Source: Bacillus yapensis (lineage in GTDB: Bacteria > Bacillota > Bacilli > Bacillales > Cytobacillaceae). Taken from it: DNA of 64,000 nt. The stretch is from the NCBI RefSeq assembly GCF_005280205.1, contig NZ_SUND01000016.1, forward strand, positions 62,001 to 126,000. Direction: 5' to 3'. The notes beneath the pieces were generated by a model. That model did no database searches, was not told where the DNA came from, and worked only from the letters and a program-made list of their open reading frames with translations. Made by a program: the position numbers and the translations under genes. Positions 28,044 through 36,959 of the stretch are shown here, piece by piece. Positions within the stretch are counted from its first letter, which is position 1, and the number at the start of each line of letters is the position of its first letter.

Positions 28044-28085
28044 TCTTGCATCCTCCTTTTCTAGATGTAGTATATCCGAAAGTTG

Positions 28086-28102
28086 TGCAGATTTTGTGCA
28101 AT
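28086..28102 (-). promoter_or_regulatory. 11-bp-period repeat upstream of ydhK
   Basis: TGCAGATTTTGTGCAAT: units 11 bases apart, one of the cleanest copies. Confidence 0.5.
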
Positions 28103-28201
28103 TCCCTATTTCTACTATAAAAATTATTAATTAGCGCTTAATCTAATCGAAACTGCATTAATAATCAACAATATCCACATACAATTATGCAACATCAACA
28201 A

Positions 28202-28831
28202 TTAAGCAGTAATTTGTTCTTTAAGAATTTCGATTCCAATACGGTTAACAAACTTAAAAAACGGTTCTCTTTTTTTACCTTTTTCTGCATAAATCTCAAT
28301 TATTTTATCAACGACATCATACAATTGTTCTGATTCCATCTGTTCCATAAATAACGTTCCGAGCTGAGCATCTTTCCCTTTTGCCTTGCCAGCAAGGTAT
28401 AAATCGTATCTATCCCTTACTTTCATGACACCTATATCATTGACTAAAGGTTCGCCGCACCCAACAGGACATCCTGCATAGGCGGGACGAAGTGTAAAAG
28501 GAACTGATCTACCTGCTATCCGCCTATTCAGTTCAATCGCAACCGGCATTCCTTCCTCTTCTTCTCCTTTACAAAAGTTGCAGGTTCTTAAACTTTTTAT
28601 AAAATTTCCAACCGGATATACTGAAATACCCACTTCTCGGAATTTTTCTTTAGTATCTTCCAACTGACTTTCAGGAATTTCAATGTAGAGTTGCTGGAAT
28701 GTGGTCAGTTCAAGTTCGGAATGGCTTCCCATATGTTCAGCTATTACAGAAAGTTGCTTGGCACTTAATTTGCTGCCAAATTTTATACCTCCGTTTATGG
28801 CCAATTTGACCATCGCCTCTTTATTCTCCAT
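28202..28831 (-). CDS. nitrite/sulfite reductase-like protein (single half-domain)
   Basis: 209 residues, far shorter than full siroheme reductases (500 or more). It has the ferredoxin-like half (TTFQQLYIEIPESQ) and the Fe-S/siroheme binding segment with CNFC (about 109-112) and AGCPVGCGEP (about 145-154). The family is annotated as nitrite reductase or sulfite reductase-like in Bacillus; the reaction is not established. AAAGGGGG before the ATG. Divergent from the nuclease gene across a shared repeat element. Confidence 0.75.
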   Translation of the reverse strand: MENKEAMVKLAINGGIKFGSKLSAKQLSVIAEHMGSHSELELTTFQQLYIEIPESQLEDTKEKFREVGISVYPVGNFIKSLRTCNFCKGEEEEGMPVAIELNRRIAGRSVPFTLRPAYAGCPVGCGEPLVNDIGVMKVRDRYDLYLAGKAKGKDAQLGTLFMEQMESEQLYDVVDKIIEIYAEKGKKREPFFKFVNRIGIEILKEQITA

Positions 28832-28962
28832 GAATAAATCCCCCTTTGCATTTAATAGATTCTTTATACATTGCTTATAAAGATATTCTTCTTCAGCTAA
28901 GCTCAGTATATATTATATTAAATTATACCCCTCATAGGTATACAAAATATATTAAATTTTCG

Positions 28963-29006
28963 TGCAGATTTAGTGCAGAAGTTAAGAAATCTGCACAAAA
29001 ACTTCA
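28963..29006. promoter_or_regulatory. divergent 11-bp-period repeats
   Basis: TGCAGATTTAGTGCAGAAG (28963-28981) and, inverted, ATCTGCACAAAAACTTCAA (28989-29007). The two face the two divergent genes, so both could be controlled from here. Confidence 0.5.
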
Positions 29007-29064
29007 AACTTTTGTACTAAAATGTTTTCATATCAACCTATTTTGTTAAATGAGGAGAATATAT

Positions 29065-30312
29065 ATGAACAACTACTTCGTCCAATTGTTACGAGAATAT
29101 CGTTCAGATGTCGAATCGGTATATCAAACATGGTTTATTAATAATGATGAACGTTTAAAAGCATTTAGAACAATACGAAATGGAATAAAGCAAGTCATAG
29201 AAGACATTGAAAATGATGAATTTGGGAGTGATTTTAAGGGTACTTCTTTGGAAGTAGTTGTAACAGCTATCGCGGAACAAAAACAAGTTTTTGAAGGTGC
29301 TGCTCACGCATTTTACTGGAAACCAAAACTTAGAATACCTGATATCTATGAAAATAAGGAAAATAAAAAATCATTTGGAGGATTCCTTGAGAGTTGTCTT
29401 CAGAGTACAAAAGAGCAACAGTTGATCAATGAAGTAAAAAAGCTAAATGAGAAAAAAATAAAGGGCCTTGGGCCGGCTGTTGCGAACATTCTATATTTTC
29501 TTCATCCGACTATATTCCCCCCATTTAATACAGCCATTGTTAACGGATTTAACCTTCTTTTTGATGAAAAAATTAAACTTGGATCTTGGGATGAGTATCT
29601 TCGAATGCGTGAAATGATTTTGGACTTCAACGAAAAATTTAACGCTTTCCTTTCAAAAGATTTAGGCGCTGTCTGTGGCCTTCTCTTCGAAATAGGGACT
29701 GCAAAATTAATTATTAATAAAAATCATGACCTTGCTCTTAAACAAATGGAAAAACGAGAAAAAACAAATCGTAAAAGACATGCTGAAGTAATAAATGATG
29801 TACTTGAAAATAATGAACATACGGAAATGCAATATCACTTAGCTAAATTAGGAAACTCCCTCGGATATCGTGTGTGGGTAGCTAGAAATGACCATAAACG
29901 CGAATGGAATAATCAGAAACTTGGGGAACACTCCCTTGACCAATTAAAACTAAATGAAGTTCCAATACAGTTAAAGGACACTATTTCCTTGATCGATGTT
30001 CTATGGCTGAATGATAACGATAAAATTATTTGTGCCTTTGAAGTAGAGAAAAGTACATCAATTTATTCTGGAATCCTCAGACTATATGATTTAGCTCTCA
30101 CTATGAATGAGCAAGATTGTAAGTTTTACCTAGTCGCCCCTAATAAAAGGCAGAAAGAAATCAAAGCACAGCTACTAAGGCCATCTTTTCAGCATGATCA
30201 AATGTGCAGTATTTCATATATTCTCTTTTCAGACCTTCGTTGTGACTGTGATGCTATGTGTAAATTTGGTGCTAATGCAAGCGTATTAGACAAAATATCT
30301 ATGAGTATCTGA
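29065..30312 (+). CDS. putative PD-(D/E)XK nuclease, solitary
   Basis: 415 residues from the ATG at 29065, which has GAGGAG seven bases upstream; the earlier ATG at 29050 is part of the ribosome binding site. The N-terminal half is helical with KKIKGLGPAVANILYFLHP resembling a helix-hairpin-helix DNA-binding segment (about residues 132-150). The C-terminal third has a candidate nuclease core, SLIDVLWLNDNDKIICAFEV then EKS (about 309-331), i.e. D-x(14)-E-x-E-K. No methyltransferase partner is adjacent. Restriction or DNA-repair role is inference. Confidence 0.6.
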   Translation: MNNYFVQLLREYRSDVESVYQTWFINNDERLKAFRTIRNGIKQVIEDIENDEFGSDFKGTSLEVVVTAIAEQKQVFEGAAHAFYWKPKLRIPDIYENKENKKSFGGFLESCLQSTKEQQLINEVKKLNEKKIKGLGPAVANILYFLHPTIFPPFNTAIVNGFNLLFDEKIKLGSWDEYLRMREMILDFNEKFNAFLSKDLGAVCGLLFEIGTAKLIINKNHDLALKQMEKREKTNRKRHAEVINDVLENNEHTEMQYHLAKLGNSLGYRVWVARNDHKREWNNQKLGEHSLDQLKLNEVPIQLKDTISLIDVLWLNDNDKIICAFEVEKSTSIYSGILRLYDLALTMNEQDCKFYLVAPNKRQKEIKAQLLRPSFQHDQMCSISYILFSDLRCDCDAMCKFGANASVLDKISMSI

Positions 30313-30396
30313 AGAAAGAGCTTTACTAATTTTACCGAATTATTTACAAACGTTATCTCTCGGACAAAGATTATATCATTCTGATCACATTACCTA

Positions 30397-30420
30397 AAGC
30401 CCCGAATACATTCGGGGCTT
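30397..30420. terminator. bidirectional terminator
   Basis: AAGCCCCGAAT pairs perfectly with ATTCGGGGCTT, between convergent genes. Confidence 0.85.
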
Positions 30421-30443
30421 ATTGATAATCATAATTCAATTTT

Positions 30444-31178
30444 CTATACCCAATATGTAGTCGTATCAAGAATCCCTAATATTATGATGATACCCCCAGC
30501 CAACTTTTGAACAATCACACCAATCTTTCTACCTTTCTTTTTCATTAGTTTCCCACTTAGTCCAAAATACCATATTAGAAATATAGCGAATAATAATGGC
30601 AAGGATGTTCCAATCGCAAACACACTAGGAAGTATCCCTCCATAAGAAACAGACATAGCCATTGGCATCAATGTCACAAAAAACAGAATAAACATGGTAG
30701 GGCAAAATCCTAGTGTAAAGCTTACACCCATTAAAAATGCTCCTAATCTCCCTTTTTTCGTAAATCTCTGTGATATACCACCGAACGATATAATCTTATT
30801 TAAATTGAATAGTCCTAGCATGTAAAGACCAATAAAAATCAAAAATGGCCCCACGACTCTTCTAAACCAAGGAAAATAGAGTGTCAAAGTCGATTTGACT
30901 TCACTCCCTACCATCCACACAATTAACCCAAACATAGAAAATACAACAATTTTTCCAACAATAAAACAAAAAACTTCTCCCCAAGCTATTTGTTTTTGTA
31001 CGGATTTATTTCCGTAGACCATTACAGCACCTAGATTAGCTGTGAATTGACACGGGGCCAGGGCACCAACAATTCCAAGGAAAAACGCAAAAAGCGAAGG
31101 GATTCCTTCCATGTTCCTAGCTAGATTTAAAAAGGGCTGGGTGAACATACTACTGATTTGACTAAAGACTTCATACAT
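30444..31178 (-). CDS. CcdA/DsbD-like thiol-reductant transport membrane protein
   Basis: 244 residues with six to seven membrane helices and Cys-Pro/Pro-Cys motifs in helices 1 and 4: GALAPCQFTANLGA (about 38-51) and LGFCPTMFILFF (about 157-168). These are the paired active cysteines of CcdA/DsbD proteins, which pass electrons outward to thioredoxin-like partners. No thioredoxin or cytochrome gene is adjacent; in this setting it could keep extracytoplasmic copper sites or thiols reduced. GAGGTCAAAGTAA before the ATG. Confidence 0.8.
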   Translation of the reverse strand: MYEVFSQISSMFTQPFLNLARNMEGIPSLFAFFLGIVGALAPCQFTANLGAVMVYGNKSVQKQIAWGEVFCFIVGKIVVFSMFGLIVWMVGSEVKSTLTLYFPWFRRVVGPFLIFIGLYMLGLFNLNKIISFGGISQRFTKKGRLGAFLMGVSFTLGFCPTMFILFFVTLMPMAMSVSYGGILPSVFAIGTSLPLLFAIFLIWYFGLSGKLMKKKGRKIGVIVQKLAGGIIIILGILDTTTYWV

Positions 31179-31316
31179 TTACTTTGACCTCTTTTTCTAA
31201 TTTGCTTTTATTCTTAATTTTGTTGATAAGTTTTGCTTTACTCAACCAATGGACTTGGTCGCTTGTGAATACAATCTCAATAACTTTCATTCTACAATTT
31301 AAGTATGAAAAAAGTG

Positions 31317-31375
31317 TGCAGAAAAAACATTATTAAAACAGTAAATAAATTGAAAATCTGCAAAGTTTCTTCACA
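31317..31375. promoter_or_regulatory. 11-bp-period repeats between divergent ccdA-like and abrB-like genes
   Basis: TGCAGA at 31317 faces the minus-strand gene; ATCTGCAAAGTTTCTTCACA (31356-31375) faces the plus-strand gene, with units 11 bases apart. Confidence 0.45.
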
Positions 31376-31502
31376 TTTTGGTAGTATATTTACAATAAAT
31401 TATCCTTTTGAAAAGAAGAATTTTTATCTTATTGTAAAATGACTAGGTTCTTTGATTCAAATCACTTTAACTTATAGCAATAAAATGTTTATGGAGGTAA
31501 AG

Positions 31503-31808
31503 ATGATATTTTATAAGAAGATATCAAAAACAGGTCAAATTAATCTCCCTAAAGAGATTTGTACAGAATTAAACCTTATCGATGGTGAGTATTTATTTAT
31601 ATATAAACACCAAAATAGTATTGTAATTGAAAAGCAGCATGAGAATGTAACCTTTAACCAATGCATTTTTCGAAATGGTAAGGTATCAATCCCCGTGGAG
31701 CTACGTAAATTAACAGATATCACTCAAAATACTTTATTAGAAGTACAGAATAAAAAATCCAATGAAAAAATTATTATTACCCCAGTAAAAGATAAGCTCT
31801 TAAGTTAA
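31503..31808 (+). CDS. AbrB/SpoVT-like protein with two swapped-hairpin domains
   Basis: 101 residues from the ATG at 31503, which has TGGAGG upstream; the frame extends back to 31452 but without signal. Two AbrB-type halves: YKKISKTGQINLPKEICTEL (about 4-23) and FRNGKVSIPVELRKLTDI (about 53-70). AbrB domains bind DNA as dimers; one half may be non-standard. Could be a transition-state-type regulator or antitoxin, but no toxin is adjacent. Confidence 0.75.
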   Translation: MIFYKKISKTGQINLPKEICTELNLIDGEYLFIYKHQNSIVIEKQHENVTFNQCIFRNGKVSIPVELRKLTDITQNTLLEVQNKKSNEKIIITPVKDKLLS

Positions 31809-31841
31809 CCTTTAAATGTATATATGCATGTTTTAAATAAA

Positions 31842-31875
31842 AAGAAGGGTCACTTTATTCAAAGTGCCCTTCTTT
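31842..31875. terminator. bidirectional terminator
   Basis: AAGAAGGGTCACTTT pairs with AAAGTGCCCTTCTT around a short loop, between convergent genes. Confidence 0.8.
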
Positions 31876-31901
31876 TGGCTACAACAAAAACTAAAGAAAT
31901 T

Positions 31902-32261
31902 TTAAGTAAAAAGTTTCAGCATTAACACCATAATAGATCCTAAACCGATAAGGCACCCCAAAAAACTTAATATAGCATGCCGCGACTCCCTCTTTTCAAG
32001 TTTTTTGTATTCACTATACGTAATTTCCTTTTTTGCAAACTTTAAACCATTTAGACTCGGTCCTACCTGATAAAGCGTTCCATCATCATCTTCAAGAATC
32101 ACTTTAGAAACTAGCGGTAATTCTTTCCCTTCTTGTATGTTACTACTTACAAAACCATCAACTGAAAATACTGTTTTAACATATGCATACCTAGTATTTT
32201 TCCGTATTTGTTCACTTAAATCATATGCCTGCTGCTCAATGAAGTTATTTGATACACACAA
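31902..32261 (-). CDS. hypothetical tail-anchored protein
   Basis: 119 residues with a soluble N-terminal region and one C-terminal membrane segment (about 94-116, LSFLGCLIGLGSIMVLMLKL). TTG start with GAGGTGA upstream. A good promoter lies about 90 bp before the start. No domain recognised. It is downstream of lgt on the same strand but separated by its own promoter. Confidence 0.6.
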   Translation of the reverse strand: MCVSNNFIEQQAYDLSEQIRKNTRYAYVKTVFSVDGFVSSNIQEGKELPLVSKVILEDDDGTLYQVGPSLNGLKFAKKEITYSEYKKLEKRESRHAILSFLGCLIGLGSIMVLMLKLFT

Positions 32262-32349
32262 TTTAGTTCACCTCGGTACCTTTTATTCGGAGTATTCTCT
32301 AAAAGATAAATAGGAGCAAGAATTTTGAGTTAAACCAACTTTTTCTTTA

Positions 32350-32379
32350 ATCTTATGTCGAAGTCTTGCCTTTTGTCAA
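32350..32379 (-). promoter_or_regulatory. promoter of the tail-anchored protein gene
   Basis: Minus strand TTGACA and TAAGAT, 18 bases apart: near-consensus vegetative promoter. Confidence 0.55.
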
Positions 32380-32430
32380 AGCTTTAGAGTAGCATTATAT
32401 ATTTGAAAATTTTTCAAGAAGCCACTTTGT

Positions 32431-33252
32431 TTATTTATTTTTGTAAGTATAAATATATTGGTATTTTGCATAACCTTTTCTACGTCTAAACCAGATTGCA
32501 AATGCTGCTACAATAATAAGGACTAAAGAAACAACTTGAGCTATACGTAAAGAATCTGTAAGCATTAAGCTGTCTGTTCTTAGTCCTTCTACAAAAAAAC
32601 GGCCAAGAGAATACCAGACAACATATGAAAGAAAAACTTCTCCTATTCTTGGATGTAACTTTCTTATAATGACTAGAATGAAAAATCCAACAATATTCCA
32701 AATAGATTCATATAAGAAAGTTGGGTGATAATAAGAACCGTTTATAAACATTTGATTAATTATAAAATCAGGCAGTGAAAGGTTTTCTAGAAAAGTCCTG
32801 GTTACCTCTGTACCGTGGGCTTCCTGATTCATAAAGTTCCCCCATCGCCCAATGGCCTGCCCAAGAATAATACTTGGTGCTGCAACATCGGCCAATTGCC
32901 AAAATGAAACGCCCTTCTTTTTTGCAAAAACAATCGCTGTTATGACAGCCCCAATTAAGGCTCCGTGGATTGCAATTCCACCTTCCCAAATAGCAACAAT
33001 TTCTCTAGGGTTTTGTGAATAATAATCCCATTTAAACAGTACATAATAAATTCTTGCACTAACAATCGCTGTCGGAATGGCCCAAAGTAAAAGATCACTA
33101 AAAATGTCTTTTGGGAGACCCAATTTTTTAGTTTCTCTCGTGGCAAGTAACCATCCTAGCGTAATTCCAATTCCAATAATAATACCGTACCAATATATCG
33201 TGAATGGTCCAATTTCGAGAGCCACTCTGTTTAATGGTTGTATATTTTCCAT
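32431..33252 (-). CDS. lgt: prolipoprotein diacylglyceryl transferase
   Basis: 273 residues, seven membrane helices, with IHGALIGAV (catalytic His about 101) and the signature [13 protein letters not shown] (about 135-147). Lgt attaches the lipid to the lipobox Cys of prelipoproteins. This is an accessory copy: the chromosome must already carry one. At least five lipoproteins are encoded in this island, which could be its clients. A repeat element lies about 50 bp upstream of the start, and the 5' end is duplicated as a relic at 39536-39574. Confidence 0.95.
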   Translation of the reverse strand: MENIQPLNRVALEIGPFTIYWYGIIIGIGITLGWLLATRETKKLGLPKDIFSDLLLWAIPTAIVSARIYYVLFKWDYYSQNPREIVAIWEGGIAIHGALIGAVITAIVFAKKKGVSFWQLADVAAPSIILGQAIGRWGNFMNQEAHGTEVTRTFLENLSLPDFIINQMFINGSYYHPTFLYESIWNIVGFFILVIIRKLHPRIGEVFLSYVVWYSLGRFFVEGLRTDSLMLTDSLRIAQVVSLVLIIVAAFAIWFRRRKGYAKYQYIYTYKNK

Positions 33253-33303
33253 TTTCTCAACCTCATCTCTTTATTACCTTTTTAATAGGATACATGATAT
33301 CTA

Positions 33304-33320
33304 TCGAGATTTTGTGCATT
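33304..33320 (-). promoter_or_regulatory. 11-bp-period repeat upstream of lgt
   Basis: TCGAGATTTTGTGCATT: units TCGAGA and TGCATT 11 bases apart, retained in weaker form at 39625-39641 in the duplicate. Confidence 0.45.
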
Positions 33321-33371
33321 TTGAAAAACAACCAAGCATAATTAAATCTTCATTAAGTACTAAATAATATC

Positions 33372-33398
33372 GCTTATCCTCATCCAAAAAGGATAAGC
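33372..33398 (-). terminator. hairpin shared with the NlpC/P60 terminator
   Basis: GCTTATCC pairs with GGATAAGC. It is the duplicate of the terminator at 39690-39722 and follows the NlpC/P60 relic. Confidence 0.6.
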
Positions 33399-33413
33399 TA
33401 ATTCATCTAATCA

Positions 33414-33505
33414 AAAATTTGCTGCTCATCACACATGCCCTTTAAATGTTGTTTTGATAGAAACCAGAGTTCATGTTGGCAATTGCCACATCTGTAAAGG
33501 ACTAG
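33414..33505 (-). pseudogene. 3' relic of an NlpC/P60 gene
   Basis: Minus-strand reading DVAIANMNSGFYQ matches the C-terminus of the protein at 39738-40925 (GVAIANMNSGYYQKTFKGHV). One inserted base after TATCAAAA shifts the frame, so it is dead. Part of the segmental duplication. Confidence 0.75.
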
Positions 33506-33574
33506 CCCATCCTTCCACCTGAGTCAGACTAAATTCAAATCCCAATTCACTTTGCATAATCTGTACTTCGCTAC

Positions 33575-34429
33575 TCAAGGCAAATAGGTTATAGCCTGAC
33601 TCCCTATTTGCTTCCAAGCTTCTATGAAATCATCTTTCTTAATGCCCTTATTTTTCACTCCATCTATTGGGTCGTTAAAATAGATTGTTTGCTTATCATA
33701 ACCTGTAATTAATACCGAATGCTCTTTGTAAGTAATCTTTACATTTCCGTTCGGAGTATTCCATTTTTCAAAAGCAGTCTCAGGTAGTTTTTTGAATGTT
33801 GTGTTAGTAATAACCCACACGGGATTGCCAAGGGAAAGAAAGATTTGCAGTTCAGAAAATTCACTCCCTGTCAAATCGATTATTTTTTTGGGCAGATACT
33901 GTTCTGCCAGTTTTCTGATTGGTTTATGATACACTCCATACCCTCTATTTTCGTAGGAATACATATCACCAATAAACCCATCATTGGGGTCACCCCAGTA
34001 AAAGTAGCCGTTTTCCTTTTTGAAGGGAACCGAACTTTTCTCTACTTTAGCTGCCAATTCCATTTTATCTACACGAATTTCTTTGTATTGCAAAAGCATT
34101 GCAAGGCTTGTGACTTCACAGCCCCTTGGTAATTCAGGAAATTGTTTAATAATAGGTGCATCTATAAGAACTTGATCCTAAATTTTCACCACTGTAGCAT
34201 TAGGAACTTTGGACTGTTCGTTAGCTATTGCTATTTTCGGTTCTCTATTATTAACTAAGTCTACTAAGTTTACTTTCTCTACTTTTCCTATCATTAGTAT
34301 TAGAAGAACGGAAGTAAGTGTATAAGTTAAACAGATAATAGATGGGTGCTTTAAGCTCTGAAATTTACGAAACAGTAAAACAGAAAGGACGATACTTATT
34401 AAACCAAACAAAACAATTATAAAGATCAT
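33575..34429 (-). pseudogene. C39-family peptidase gene split by an in-frame amber codon
   Basis: One continuous frame of 285 codons is broken only by TAG at 34178-34180. Before it: 83 residues with two membrane segments (MIFIIVLFGLISIVLSVLLF and LTYTLTSVLLILMIG), started by an ATG with GGAGC upstream. After it: APIIKQFPELPRGCEVTSLA with the catalytic Cys, then the Peptidase_C39_2 core with HSVLITGYD (catalytic His) and YFNDPIDGV (Asp). The only starts after the stop lie beyond the Cys, so any short product from 34099 would be inactive. Resembles B. subtilis YvpB. Confidence 0.75.
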
Positions 34430-34464
34430 CTTCTAAGCTCCAATTTTATGAAAAATTATTTATT

Positions 34465-34600
34465 GTTTACTTCTTCTTTCACTGTAGTAGGAATAATTTC
34501 AGTTCTTTCTGGATAACCATCTTATGCCTAAAACACGCAATGTTCTAAAGGTTCACTACACCAATTTAGGGATGAATCTCCGCAATTTTTCAACCTCCAA
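34465..34600 (-). other. possible gene relic upstream of the C39 peptidase
   Basis: The minus strand reads CSEPLEHCVF, two stops, then DGYPERTEIIPTTVKEEVNN and a stop, which looks like the C-terminal end of a degraded protein. Family unknown. The rest of 34440-34900 holds only the repeat elements before asnB. Confidence 0.25.
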
Positions 34601-34750
34601 AATCTTCTTAAAATAGATCTATCTTATCAATACTTTCATGTGAATTTATCTAATTATGCCCAATATTCTTGAAAGAAATAGATTTAATGTGAAAGGGTGA
34701 CTGACTATACCAAACTCCTCACATTAATTTTGTAGTATATAAAATAAATT

Positions 34751-34830
34751 TGTAGAAATTGTGTAGATAATAAACAGAAAAACATGTTTTTTAACTATAT
34801 TTCTTATTTCTTCATAGATTCTACAAATTT
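34751..34830 (+). promoter_or_regulatory. two 11-bp-period repeats upstream of asnB
   Basis: TGTAGAAATTGTGTAGAT (34751-34768) and TTTCTTCATAGATTCTACAA (34807-34826) point in opposite directions; both have units 11 bases apart. The second has the majority orientation. Confidence 0.5.
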
Positions 34831-34913
34831 AATTAGTAGTTTATTCTTTAGTGCAAAAGTCGTGCTACAACAAGTAATACATTGCTTCTTAAAAAACTAG
34901 GTAGGTGAAATTT

Positions 34914-36821
34914 ATGTGTGGTTTTGTTGGTTGTATGTATAATAAACCTCAAAAGATAGAACAAGATATGAAAACTAAAATAGAAATGATGAATTCATTA
35001 ATTACCCATCGAGGTCCTGACTCTGAGGGTTTCTATTTTGATGATTATATTAGTTTTGGTTTTAGAAGACTAAGTATTATTGATATTGAAAGTGGAAATC
35101 AACCTCTTTCATATGAAGATGAACGTTATTGGATGATATTTAATGGTGAAATTTATAACTATCTTGAGTTGCGTAAAGAATTAATTAAAAAAGGATATAA
35201 ATTTTCAACACAATCTGATACTGAAGTGATAATCGCACTATATTCTGATATTAAAGAGCAAGCTGTAAGAAAGCTAAGAGGTATGTTTTCCTTTGTTATT
35301 TGGGACAAAATTAATCAAGAGTTATTTGGGGCAAGAGATCAATTCGGGATAAAACCATTCTTTTATTCAGAACAAGATGATGCTTTATACTTTGCATCTG
35401 AAAAAAAGAGTATTCTTTTAGCTATTTCATCCTCAGTAGATCATGATTCATTGCAACACTACCTTAGCTTTCAATATGTTCCTGAACCAGATACCCTTAC
35501 AAATGGTATAAAAAAACTTCAACCTGGCCATTATTTTCTTAAAAAACCTGGCAAAATGTTTAGAGCCGTGGAATATTGGAAGCCGCAATTTCAACCTAAA
35601 AACATGCCAGAATCACAACTTATTAAAGAAATTCAAGAAGTTCTAATAGATTCGGTCAGTAAGCATATGCGTAGTGATGTTCCTGTTGGTTCATTTTTAT
35701 CGGGAGGAATTGATTCATCTTTTATAGTCTCATTGGCTAAAGAAGTGAATCCTCGTTTAAAAACTTTTTCTGTTGGATTTGAAACTGAAGGTTTTAGTGA
35801 AGTAACTGTTGCCCAAGAGACAGCATCGGCTCTGGAGTTAGAGAATATTAACTTTATAATTACACCTGAAGAGTTTCTAAAAGAGCTCCCTAAAGTTATT
35901 TGGCACATGGATGATCCATTAGCTGACCCTGCAGCAGTACCATTGTATTTTGTTGCAAGAGAGGCAAGGAAACATGTCACAGTGGTATTATCTGGAGAAG
36001 GCGCAGATGAATTGTTTGGCGGTTACAATATATATATAGAGCCAGAATCGCTCAAACTATTTAACTATATTCCCGATCCAGTTAAGCAGTTGCTAAGAAC
36101 CTTTGGAAACATTCTCCCGGATGGAGTTAAAGGCAAAAGCTTTATTGAACGTGGAGTTACTCCATTAGAAGAGAGATACATTGGGAATGCAAAAATGTTT
36201 GAAGAAACGGAGAAAAGATTGCTCCTTACCGATTATAAAAGTAATTTAGATTATAGAAATATAACGAAACAAGTGTTTAGTCTATCTGATGGATATGATG
36301 AAGTTACCAAAATGCAACATCTTGATATTTATACATGGCTTCGAGGTGACATATTATTAAAGGCCGATAAAATGACAATGGCCCACTCCCTTGAACTAAG
36401 AGTTCCTTTTTTAGATAGAGAAGTATTCAAAATTGCATCCAAAATTCATTACAAACAAAAAATTAATAATCACACTACGAAATATATCTTACGAAAAGCA
36501 GCAGAAGGAATTGTCCCGGCGCATATCTTGAATCGAAAAAAATTAGGATTTCCTGTTCCTATCCGTCACTGGCTTAAGAATGAATTATACGAGTGGGCCG
36601 TTGATTTAATTCGCTCAAGCCCAACAGATTACTTGTTTAATAAACAAGAAGTATTCAACTTATTGGATCAACATGTAACTAATAAGAAGGATAACAGCCG
36701 TAAACTATGGACAATCCTTGTTTTCATGATTTGGCACCAAATATATGTAGAAAACATATATGAACTTGGACATGAAAAAGTGAAAAATGAAAATTCAAAA
36801 AAACTTGAACTTATAAGTTAG
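34914..36821 (+). CDS. asnB: glutamine-hydrolysing asparagine synthetase
   Basis: 635 residues. The start is the ATG at 34914, giving MCGFVG, so the mature N-terminus is the catalytic Cys of a class II glutamine amidotransferase; the GTG at 34905 would bury it. The amidotransferase domain (1-190, with HRGPDSEG) is followed by the ATP-pyrophosphatase synthetase domain with SGGIDSS (about 258-264) and SGEGADELFGGY. In B. subtilis, AsnB is linked to amidation of meso-diaminopimelate in peptidoglycan; a plasmid copy could modify the wall. Stand-alone gene with its own terminator. Confidence 0.95.
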   Translation: MCGFVGCMYNKPQKIEQDMKTKIEMMNSLITHRGPDSEGFYFDDYISFGFRRLSIIDIESGNQPLSYEDERYWMIFNGEIYNYLELRKELIKKGYKFSTQSDTEVIIALYSDIKEQAVRKLRGMFSFVIWDKINQELFGARDQFGIKPFFYSEQDDALYFASEKKSILLAISSSVDHDSLQHYLSFQYVPEPDTLTNGIKKLQPGHYFLKKPGKMFRAVEYWKPQFQPKNMPESQLIKEIQEVLIDSVSKHMRSDVPVGSFLSGGIDSSFIVSLAKEVNPRLKTFSVGFETEGFSEVTVAQETASALELENINFIITPEEFLKELPKVIWHMDDPLADPAAVPLYFVAREARKHVTVVLSGEGADELFGGYNIYIEPESLKLFNYIPDPVKQLLRTFGNILPDGVKGKSFIERGVTPLEERYIGNAKMFEETEKRLLLTDYKSNLDYRNITKQVFSLSDGYDEVTKMQHLDIYTWLRGDILLKADKMTMAHSLELRVPFLDREVFKIASKIHYKQKINNHTTKYILRKAAEGIVPAHILNRKKLGFPVPIRHWLKNELYEWAVDLIRSSPTDYLFNKQEVFNLLDQHVTNKKDNSRKLWTILVFMIWHQIYVENIYELGHEKVKNENSKKLELIS

Positions 36822-36828
36822 CTTCAAA

Positions 36829-36867
36829 AAGCCCAAGCATGATGACTAATACTGCTTGGGCTTTTTT
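36829..36867 (+). terminator. asnB terminator
   Basis: AAAGCCCAAGCA pairs with TGCTTGGGCTTT, then T-run. Confidence 0.85.
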
Positions 36868-36959
36868 GTCAAATAGTATAACGACACAAAAACAATATAT
36901 AAGAAATTCATACAATTTTATTCTTTTTGACTTAGAAAAATCCCATACCTTCTAAAGTA

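Larger units (their letters stand above)
33214..33502. repeat. diverged segmental duplication, copy 1
   Basis: This stretch covers the lgt 5' end, its upstream region, a GCTTATCC/GGATAAGC hairpin and the 3' end of an NlpC/P60 gene, in the same order and orientation as 39536-39830. Shared blocks include GAGCCACTCTGT, TTTTGAAAAACAAC (with changes), CATAATTAAAT and CAGAGTTCATGTT. Confidence 0.8.
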
